Of a stretch of 64,000 bases of DNA, positions 1 through 11,100 are shown in pieces. How positions within the stretch are numbered: the first letter of the stretch is position 1; the number at the start of each line of letters is the position of its first letter. The stretch spans positions 31,494,686-31,558,685 of the forward strand of contig NC_043978.1 of assembly GCF_902148855.1 (NCBI RefSeq), given 5' to 3'. The notes below the pieces were generated by a model. That model made no database searches, had not been told where the DNA came from, and was given only the letters and a program-made list of their open reading frames with translations. This stretch comes from Sphaeramia orbicularis (Eukaryota; Chordata; Actinopteri; Kurtiformes; Apogonidae). The translations under genes and the position numbers were made by a program.

Positions 1-98
1 TATCACTCCTTTAATGTCATTAATGGATGCATATTCATTTACAGAAACATTAAATATTATGTCTCCATTCAAATAAAAGTCAAAAGTAAATGTCAGTG

Positions 99-654
99 GG
101 GGTTGTGTGGGGGGTTGATGGTATCCTCCCCTCTTTGGGCTCTGCGTGCGGGGCTCCACCCCCCCACCCTATAGCCATATCAATTTAAATTGATTCATAT
201 AAACTCAAAACAGATAGTAACTGATACAAATACATTGTTACAAATATTAAATTATTTAACTAGTAGTATTGTGACCGCCTCCACTGCTATCGCTGCCACA
301 ATAATTCAAGCAAATTAGGCTACTGGTATTATTAAATATTTTTGTATTATTACAACAATTGTTATTCTCCCCCTCACTCCCCCCTCTCTCTTTCTCACTT
401 TCATTTACACCCTCCTCTTCCCCTTTTCCCTATCACCCCTAACCAAGCTATATGGTTTAGTTGCTATTTACATTTATGATCTTTTTCTTTGTAATATGAC
501 GTTGTTGTTTGTCAATACTCTGTCATTGTTGTTGTTTTTGGTTTGTTTGTTTATTTGTTTGAGTTTCCCTTTGTTTATGTGTTGTTGTTGTTTTTCTGTC
601 GACATTGTCTTGTTAACTATCACTAATATAAAAAAAAAAAAAAAAAAAAAAAAG
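99..654 (+). mobile_element. 5'-truncated LINE (non-LTR retrotransposon) 3' end with poly(A) tail
   Basis: A roughly 555-bp insert ends in a run of about 23 A (630-653) and is flanked by a perfect 14-bp direct repeat, AGTAAATGTCAGTG, at 85-98 and 655-668. A poly(A) tail, no terminal repeats and a long target duplication are the signature of LINE-type target-primed insertion. Its sequence (G/C-rich left part, then T-rich tracts) looks like a fish LINE 3' untranslated region, but I cannot name the family. It lies antisense to the ARHGEF33-like gene and directly after its coding end. Confidence 0.7.
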
Positions 655-662
655 AGTAAATG

Positions 663-3600
663 TCAGTGCATTTTCCAGATGGTCTGATTTGGAAATAACC
701 CCTGAAGTACCTGTTTGGACGGGTCATCCCAGATGGGCCTGAAGGCACTGTTGGGGTGTAGAGGAGGGGACCCTTTCCTGACGCTGACCACCCTCTTCCC
801 GTAGGAGGGGACTAGGCACGGCGGGGGCCTGTCTGCATGTGGCCCTGGGGGGTTCCTCAGAGGGGGGTGGGGGGTCATCCTGGGGATCTGCCACCTCAGA
901 CACACTGTCCTTTCTCTGGGCTGCTGCTGTTGGCTGTAGGACGGCTTCAGGAGCACCGGTACCTGGCTGTCCTCCTCCTCCTCCTCATCCTCCCCGTTGC
1001 TGCTTCCCATCATCTCCCGTCGCAGGGTCCCATCAGGGCTGCAGGACGTGACAGAGGAGTAGTCGAAGGCCGAGGTGTCATCGGGGTCCGTCTCACAGTC
1101 GTCCACGTTGTGGTTTGTGTGGGAGGTGTCCAGCCCGTCGGTCCCCTTCCCCGTGGGCTGGCTGAAGGTGCCCTGGCCTGAGTCGCTGTTCTCAGCCCAT
1201 CCTGGAGTTTCAGGCGTCAGGAGGGAGCAGTAGGAGTGTCCGCAGTCGTGGGCCGGTGGGTTCAGGACGGCCCGGTCCCGTCCACAGTCCTTCCTCCTCA
1301 CTGGGCTGCAGGACCAGCATTCCACTCGCATTGAGTGGCAGCCGTCCACTCCGTTAGTGAGGCCCACGGCCGGTGGGTCATCTCTGCAGAGAGAGAGAGA
1401 GCAGACCAAGGATGTCAAAGCCATTTTAGTTCAGGGCAAGGTTATTATCGTTCACGGAAACTAACGAAATGACAAAAACTAGAACTGAAAAAACTGAAAT
1501 AAATAAAAACTAGAATTAAAAGAAAAAATGATAACTAACTGAAACTGTATTGTGTGCTTATAAAACTAACTAAAACGGATAAAAAATATGGATAAAATTC
1601 CCTTCGTTTTCGTCTTTGTCAATGTCGGATTGGTACAATATCCATTTTTTCCCTCAAGCAATTTTAGCTAGCGGCACCATACAACACTGGGGTGGTCATT
1701 TGTGGTCACTTGTGGTTTCCAGTGGTCTTCTGGTCCCCACTCTACCTGGAAACATGGAGACTAAAGCTGGGAGACAGCAGCACAGTCCTGTCTGGGATTT
1801 ATTTGAATACGACGACAGAAAAGAAGAGAAAAGATACGACCAGGGGCGTAGAATTGCGTAGGGACGCTAGGGACACGTCCCTACCAATATCCATCCACTA
1901 CTGTGCTGTCACTACCAATACAACCTCTGTCCGTAGTGTTTAGTCCGTGATTCTGGCACACAAAGGGTTAAGAGTCGGTCTCTGCTAGAAGTCCCACCTC
2001 TAACCTAATTATCATTCTCTGATTGGCTCTGCGGTTTGCTATCATACATGTGATTGGCCGTCCCCGCTGTTACTCCATCTACTTGTAAAAGCTACAGTTA
2101 CCCGCTAGTTGGACAGGAGAGGAAAAAAAAAAGTTGGACCGGACAGGAGGCAGTTCGTATCTCCAGCTGCTTAGCGTAAGTTGTCAACATGTCTGCATTT
2201 GTTTCACCTGGGTCACGTCAGCTAGACGGATTTGAATATCAGAGGTGTCATTTACATTTACATTTGTACATGTGTCTGTTTGCCTGCATGTGCGTGCGTA
2301 TGCGTGTTCATGTGTGCAGGGCCGGTTCGTGGCATAGGCTGAAAACTGATAACATGACAATTTCTCATTAATTGTCTCAGAAATAAAGAAATGAGAGGGG
2401 GAAAAAAACAAAACAACAACCTTCCAAGGCCTTAGCTGCACAGTTTAGAAGAGGAGAGAAGAGGAGGCAGAAAAATAATCCAATTACAGAGGTATGTAAC
2501 CTTTTGTAATGTTAAAAAACGTTTGATGTTGCTAGCAATAGCTAGCTGAACTGAAATGATGCAAAGTTGGCTAATAATGGAACTGAAGATGAATAAGAAA
2601 TGAGATATCTGCTAAGGTGTGGTTTACTGCTGCTGAACTGGGTTATATATGTTTATATCTAGTTTGTATATGTTTATATCTGGTTTATATATGTTTCTAT
2701 CTGGTTTACTGCTTGTTGGCTGGTTTATAAATGTTTCTGATTTATTTATGTGTTATTTATGTTTCTATGTGGTTTACTGCTGGCTGCTTTGTGCATCTCC
2801 TCTCATGCTTCATGTACCTCCTCTTTGTGCCGCCCCCCCCCCCCCCCCGTGTGTGTGTGTGTGTGTGTGTGCATGTGTGCGTTTTTTAAGGGGGGGGGGG
2901 GCACCAAATTCATATTTCGCCTAGGGTGCCAAAATGGCTAGAACTGACTGACTGTGATTGTTTGCTTGTTTGATCAGCTCTATATGACGTGAAATTATGA
3001 TCACAAATGTAAAAAAACATCAACTTTCAGGAGTACTGCCTTGGAGCACTTTTGTGTCCCCACCAATGTCAGAATCAAACCTACTCCCTTGGATACGACC
3101 AAACTAAAATTAATACTAAAACTAAACTGAAACTAAGCATTTAGAAAAAAAATTAAAACTAATAAAAACTAGCAAACCTGCTCTAAAAACTAATTAAAAC
3201 TAACTGAATTAGAGAGAAAAAAAGTCATAACTAAATAAAACTAAACTATAATGAAAAATCCAAAACTATTATAACCTTGGTTCAGGGTCCACATACAACC
3301 CAGATGTCAACCAGGCCAGACCAGAAAATAACAGCTCAATAACTTATAAATAATGAGAGCTCCACATTTTTCTTTGGGTTTTAGTGCAAAAAAGTTATAT
3401 TAAATTTGGAAAATCCTTACATTTACAAATTATCCTTTCACAAAAAAAAGAAATGTGAATGAAATGTGAAAAGGACATTTTTCCTCACCACTGTCACCAA
3501 GTGTTTACTCCTGGAGGATTCTGTTGGGTTTCTGTAACCTGGCTTGAGTCTGGTTTAGACCAGCTCTAAATGTAAAGTGTCATGAGATAATTTTTGTTAT

Positions 3601-4732
3601 GATGTGACACCATATAAATAAAATGTGATTTGATTTAATTTTATAACCTGAGTCACAAACATCCTGAAATTTCTTAAGTGGAATTTTAATTTAAAATTTA
3701 AATTTAGGAGTTGTTATTATTTGTAGGTCATGCTATTATTTTACTGGTCTGACCCATGTGAGATCAAACTGGTCTGTATGTGGCCCCTAAACTAAAATGA
3801 GTTGGACACTCTGGACTACTTGCACTTTTCAGATTCATCCCACGGGTTGGACTAGACCCTTTGGAGGGCTGGTTTTAGACCAGGGGTGTCAAACTCCAGT
3901 CCTCGAGGGCCAGTGTCCTGCATGTTTTAGATATTTCCCTCTTCCATCACACCTGGAAGCCATTCCATCATTATCAGGCTTCTGCAGAGCTGAATGATGA
4001 GCTGATCATTAATTGAACCAGGTGTGCTGGAAGAGGGAAATATCTAAAACCTGCAGGATACAGGCCCTCGAGAACTGGAGTTTGACACCTGTGTTTTAGA
4101 CCATGGACTGCATGTTTGACACCTCTGCTGTAAATGAAGGGGATGTAGTTCAGTGTACTGCTCTGTCCAGCAGAGGGCGACACTCACCTCTGCACTGCAG
4201 CCTTGGCCTCCTCCCTGCCCTGCTGACCTCGGATCTGTTGGGTCCTGGTGCAGGTTGAGGATCCAGCGGCTGCAGCGTCAGAGCAGCTGCTTCATATAGA
4301 GGATAAAAAGCATTTTAATATGCAATAATAAATGATCTACTGAGAAAATGTCTGCTACGGTCTTGGTCTTAGTCATGACCACATTAGGACTGATCCAATG
4401 AGGCTTTCAAATATTCAAGCACCTTATGTAGTTGAACTACACCTACTTTTCAAAACACCGTAGAACAATTAAATAACTGTTACACATAAATCACTGTTTC
4501 ACTTTATACCACTGCCCTGAAATGTGTAAATACAGTCAGAAGTCCTTATTTACAGTACTGTACAAAAGCTCTTTTAGAGTAATTCTTTAGCAAGTGTCTT
4601 TTAGAGTATAAATACTAACCTTAATGTCAACCTGGTACTAACCCACTGTTGTGTTCTGGTCTGTTTGGTTTTGTCTTCTTGTGCTGCATGTAAAGCTGCT
4701 GAATACTTGAATTTCCCTCAGGAGCAATAAAG

Positions 4733-4794
<62 letters not shown>

Positions 4795-5054
4795 CACTGT
4801 AAAAAAAAAAAAAAAAAAAGCCTGTAAAAAAAAAAAAAAAAAAAGGGTAATATTCCAGCAGCTGGGGTGCCAAAAAAATACTGTTAAATAACGGAAAATA
4901 ACCATCTCATAATATATGGTAATTTTCCATAATTAAAATACAGTTTTTTTGCCCTAACTTTACATGAGATTTTGCATATTTTTTGGACTTTTTAATGTTT
5001 AATAAAGAATATTTACACGTATTAAAACAATAAAATTACCAATAAATAAATAAA

Positions 5055-5147
<93 letters not shown>

Positions 5148-8100
5148 TTGTACAATCCACTGATAAAAAATGTATTTTGACAGTTTATCAGTGCTTATAC
5201 ATGTCATACATTCACAAAAATACATTTATTCAGCATTTTTGTTGTGAAACCTCCCATAATTACACAAGGTATTTGTCAATTAACAAACAAGTCTTGTTAA
5301 ACTTACAGAACAAATACTTCTTTTACAGTTAATTGTCAGTAATTTTATCTTGTTTTATTATTATTTTTTTTTTACAGTATTAAACTTTAAATTAACAGTT
5401 TAATCTCATAAATAGAAAATAAATATTTGTGAAATTATGATACATTTGCAAATGTATTTTAACTGTATTTTTCTGTGAAAAAAGAAAAAATTTCTTTTAA
5501 AAAATGGAAATTTTATGGTTATTCACCGTTACAGTTTTTTCATGTTATTTTACACTGGACATGTAAAATCACTATCTTCTTTTGTCATTTCATTGATATT
5601 TTCCTGTATCTTAAAAATACAGGAAAAATCTGTAATCTGTCCTGACCTTTGTGCAGCTCCTCCTTCTTCTTCCTCCCATCGGACGTCCTGTTCCAGGATC
5701 ACATGACAGCGGGACAGGATGCTCCTCAACGCTCGCTCTGTACCCAAAAGGAGGCTGCAGTCCGGATGGTCTTTACTGGTCCACTGCAACAGGTTCTGCA
5801 CACATCACAGGAGAACTGACTACAGTATTATGGGATATACATACGTAATACCTGGTGACTCATTTGTGCTTTATCTCTAAAATACTCAGAGTATTTTCCC
5901 ACTTCCCCCGTTCCATCAGTGTGTTATGTAGATTATCGTGCATGTTAAAGGTCAACAAAGTCTCATAGTTAACAGTACACACCAGTGGGAACAATCCTCA
6001 GTTCTATGTGGAACGTTTCACTTTACTGCACAAAATCATCTGCACATGACCCTATTTCACTGTTTTGAAAGGCATTCAAATAAAGTTATTATATATACCA
6101 ATAAAAAGACAAACAAATTCTTACAGGTATGTGTTTACTGTGGAACAAGGAAGGACAAAACACTTCAAGATAAATTAAATGAAAATAATGGGTTACAGTA
6201 CTTTAACCCTTTAACCCCTGACTTGTCTGTGGTGAGCATTCTGAATGTATGATTTATTTTAAATATCCATAAAAATTCAACCATTTGCTCAATAATAAAA
6301 ATTTCGAAATGTGCTGATAGACCCCCCCGCTGCCTGTGTAATGGGGGGCAAAACACAGAGCAGTGACAGAGATTGACTTGCTATAAAAATAGTTGGATTG
6401 GGCTTTTTTTTAAACAGCATTTTCCTTTTGTTTTGTTTTTTTTTTTAATTATTATTTTTACTGTTCTTTGCAGAATTGTGGTAATTTTCCTTTATGTTTT
6501 TTTTTTTTTTTTTTAACAGTGTTTTTACCAAGTTTTGACCATGTAACTGTTTTTTGGAGTTCAACCAGGTGTCAAAAAGCAGCTGGACTAATTTAGAAAA
6601 AGAGCCCCAAAACAAAAACTACTGGGCCAAAACTCAAACACTTGTTGTTCAGTGTGTTCCAGTTCACGGTTCATGTTCAACATCTTAAACTCTTACTGAT
6701 GTACATTCTGAGTGCCTTATTTAGTAAAAAACCAGTCAAACTTTGATTCCTCGCTTTGTCTTTTTTTGTTATTCCACCCCGTTTTGACCCTAAAACACAC
6801 AGCAAAGCAAAACCACTGAAGAAAAGGAACACAAGCACATACCCACAGCAGCTTTTATGACACTTCTACAAAAAACTAATTCACAGCTAAGCTAATTCAC
6901 AGTAGCACTTTTATGTATAATAATGTCTCAGGAGTTAAGGGTTTAACAAGGCCTGTGGATCATTCAAGTCTATAATAGTTCCTCAGGGTGACACTGGTTG
7001 TTATAGTCCACAGCTGTGTGTTTTGTAAAAGGAGGATGAGGGCAGTTGCAGTTTCATGTCTGAAACGTTGCGTCCTGTTGCTGATGCTGACTCACCTGAA
7101 TGTGGCTCAGGTAACTGTGGATCCGAGACACCGGCGCCAACAGCAGAGACAGCAGCTTCATTTCCTCTCTCTCCATCTGGCTGCTCTGTAAAAACCACAT
7201 AAAATATAACAATGCACACATCTGAAGTACATTCTAAATGCATCTCTTGAGCGGTTTGTCACTTAACCCTTTCATGCATTAATTATGAGAACCTTAGTTA
7301 AGATTTTTTTCTTGAGTGTTTTTATTCCTCCATAGGCATGAAAAAAACAATGTGATCAAGTTTTTTTTTTTTTCATGGAGTTGCAAAAATGTCCATACAT
7401 TTAATTACATTTAATTGTCTGTCTGTGCAAGATAACTCAAAAAGTTAGGGATGGATTTGGATGAAAATTTCAGGAAATGTTGATAGTGGCACAAGGAACA
7501 AATGATAAAATTTTGGTGGTGATGGGGGGGGTGGCACTGATCTGCCTTGGTGGAGGTCTGCGCTCTCTGAGTGCTTTTCTAGTTTTTGAAGTAAAGAAAC
7601 GTGTTTAAAACCCAATATCAGAAATTGATATTAAAACAGTGAAATAAAATCTGATGTTTTCTCACATTTTAATATATTCTAATGCTAATTATTACTCTCT
7701 TCATGGAGTTAATGTGCAAAAAAAACCAACACTTTGTCTAACAAATTGATTTACTCTCAAACATGTTACTGCAGATCAGGTTTATCAAGAACAGCAAAGT
7801 TACAGTAATTGTATGAATTACAGTGAATGGGATGATGCATAAGGATCCACTGTGTTGGCTGATGTGGAACTAAAACAACAAAACCCATGAATATACAAGA
7901 AAACAGCTATAGAATAATTGTCCACTGTGGTGACCACTATGCATGAAAGGGTTAACGTACCTGCAATTTCTGGTTTTTGTTCTGTTGATTCAGTCTGTTG
8001 AACTCCAGAGATAGAAAAGAGGCCAACGTGGTCGTGTATCCGAGGTACATGTCTGAAAAGGACGTCTGGAGCGATATAAACATTATAAGAACCATCAAAG

Positions 8101-11100
8101 TGAAGAGTTTTAGAATTAACAGAAGAGAGATCTGAGGGGATAGTTTACATCGTTTTGGCCGATGAGTTGCACCAGGATGTCTCCAACCAGAGACTTCCAG
8201 TGTTCTGCAGATAGACGCTCCTGTAGGGTGTTTCTGAAGAGCAGATGACGCTGCAACAGCTGCTCCACAAACTTCAGATACGTCTGACTGGATCACAACA
8301 CAAAGACACAAACAACAACAACACACAGGACAGGAGTTACACCAGACCAGTACAGTATTTAATAATGACAACGAGAGCTGTTTGTTTATGGATGTTGTAT
8401 GATAAATATGCTGTAATTACTGAAGAAAATGGTTGAACTGTTGAGTCTGTTTGTATGACTGTACTGCCATGAACATATTGTTGTGTATAATTCAATTACT
8501 GCATTATATATTTGTTGTGGTTGAATCCTAAAATTAGGAAAAATGTATTGTTTGATTCTTGTTAGTTAGTGATAAAGGTGTAAAAGCACTTGAGGGGTAG
8601 GTTTAAATAAGTTTATACTTCTTCCTACTCCTTTTCGACCATGCAAAATTCAGACTTGCACGTACTTGAAGATAGATTCTGTTCATTTAAATGTTATTTT
8701 GTTATTGTTTTTGTCTTAATTTGCTTCATTTTGTTTTATTTTGTTTCTTTGCATGTTCCAAATAAATAAATAAAATATAAATCAATCAATCATTTAAAAA
8801 AAAAAAAAATAGAAAAAAAAAGACCTGAAAACACAATGTACCACAGAACGGATAGAAACTCATCTTTAATGAAGTCAACACACAACAGGAGGACAGTCAT
8901 TTCAGTTTCCTTTGTGGAATATCTGAATGTCGACTTTTAACAGACCAAATTTACCTTTGGCTGTTTTTTTCAGTTTTTTACCTGTGTTTCAATCAAATGT
9001 TGAAGCTCTCCAGAGTTTGACCTTTACTAAAACTGTTGAGTTTTATTTCTATTGATAAATAGAGTTGAGATAAATCCAGATTAAAAATATCTCTGAAAAG
9101 AATATACATCTAACAGCCACCGGGTCAAATTTACCCCCATAAAAATGTACTGTTTTCACCATTTATGGTTAAACATTGCAGGTTTTTAACCCCTAAGGAC
9201 CCAGTGTAACTTTTACTGCAGTTCCCAAATGAATTTTTCTATCTATTTAACCTTTCCTAAGTGATTTATTACCATTTACTATGATATTATCCTCTGAACT
9301 TTGCATTTTTTCCAATGAAATTCATCTTTTTTCATAACGATGAGATATAAACAGTTCAGCACTTACTATGGTTCCACAGTCATCTGATGAGCAGGCGGCG
9401 TCTTGTATTTGTCAAATAACTGGTTTAAAGTCGACACGTATTCCCACTCTGAGTGAAGCAGCTGCATCGCCACCTGATGCCGAGCATCTGCACCGAAAGA
9501 AAAGAAATACATGTTCCCGAAGATTCATGAATTTTAGGTCCCAGTATGCAGTGATGGAGGAAATATTCTGATCTTTTACTTGATTAGAAGTACTGTGAAA
9601 AACATTCAACATATATTTAAGTAAAAGTGAATCAGTATCGTCGGCCAAATGTGGTTAAAATATGGAAATTAGAGTGAGTTTACTGTGCTGTACAACATGT
9701 AAATACTGTTGATTTTCTATGATTTCATATCTTAACCCATAAAGACCCAGTGCTACTTTTGTGGTAGTTTCCAAATAATTTTTTCTCTCTATCTAACCCT
9801 TCTTAAGTGATTTATCACCATTTATCATAATATTATCCTTTTCCATTTTGCATTTTTTCAGTGAAAATCAGATATTTTCTTATATTTCTTTTACTGATCA
9901 TATACTTTAATCATGCTGAGATTACATTTGAACGTTATCATACCAAAAACAGACAAAATTTGAGAAAAAGTGACCACTGTCATTTATCAAACTATATGGG
10001 TTTTACTGGTGAATCAATGTTGTAGAAGATGACGGTGTTTCTACATTCACTACGGAGCTTCTGAACGTCCAAATGGGTCATATCTGATGATCATAAAAAG
10101 ATGACAAACTGCATTTTACACCAATTATTTACATGGATTGATAGGATTAGTGGATCAACAGGTATTAAACATTTTAGATCAATGGATGCTTTTGGTCAGT
10201 GGTTGAGGTTTGGGTCTTTATGTTTTAATGCAGAGACTGAGAAATGTGTATGTGTGGTCATTAGAACTTTACAAAACCAACAAACCTCATTAAAACAGTA
10301 TTGTATTTGACACTGTGAACATTTGACTGCAGAGGAACCCAGTGTGTGTTGTGTTGTGTTGTGTTGACCTGTGCCTTCACTCAGTCCTGCTTTGAGTCCT
10401 TGCAGGAAACAGTGTAGGAGCAGTTTCCCCCTGGACCGACAGGCTGCAGCCGCCGGAGCAGACGAACACTCACACCGACTCCGTCCACTCGCCGGCTCGA
10501 CTGGATGACTGCTGCGGAATGAGACAGATGGTGAAATGTCATCTCAACAGGCACCTACTACACATGTCCCCAAGAGGAAAAATGGGTTAACAACAACACA
10601 TTTATAGAGTTTCTTAATATAGCCACAGTGTTACTTGCCAGGGTTGGATTTCAGTTCTGTAATTTTAGCAATGAAAAGTCTGACACAAGAACCTAGTGAG
10701 TACAACCATCAACCTGTGTGCTCAAAGTATAAGAAATCTGACAGAAATCTGCAATTTTTTTTTTTTTTTAATCTACAGGCTTGAAATACAAAAAAGAAAA
10801 GATATTCTGTTCTAGTTTCCATTAGAGGGTATAACACACATTTAACCTCTTTAAACAAAACTGATAATAACTAGAAGCACTCGGAGAGCGCAGACCTCCA
10901 CCAAGGCAGATCAGTGCCCCCCCACCCCCACCCCCACCCCCACCCCCGACCACCACCAAAATTAATCATTTGTTCCTTATGCCAGTATCAGCATTTCCTG
11001 AAATTTTCATCCAAATCCGTCCATAACTTTTTGAGTTATCTTGCACACAGACAGACAAACAGACAAACCAACGCCGACAAAAACATAACCTCCTTGGCGG

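Larger units (their letters stand above)
1407..3813. mobile_element. hAT-type MITE, split by later insertions
   Basis: The left piece 1407-1436 (GATGTCAAAGCCATTTTAG) and the right piece 3280-3813 (ending AACTAAAATGAGTTGGACA) are the two ends of a common fish MITE whose termini are inverted copies of GTGTCAAACTCATTTTAGTT. A second copy stands at 30319-30769. The piece between 1437 and 3279 is a later insertion, and about 3487-3640 is a retroposon tail also absent from the other copy. No clean target duplication is left, so it is old. Confidence 0.65.

Noticed and set aside
496-687. A small hydrophobic plus-strand protein
   Set aside because: It is a translation of the T-rich LINE tail and its A-run.
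837-1181. Plus-strand frames over the last ARHGEF33-like exon
   Set aside because: They are shadows of the minus-strand coding sequence, whose splice phase and stop fit the rest of the gene.
4733-4796. Regular short spaced repeats resembling an array
   Set aside because: Simple (TCTA)n slippage repeat at a LINE tail; there are no spacers.
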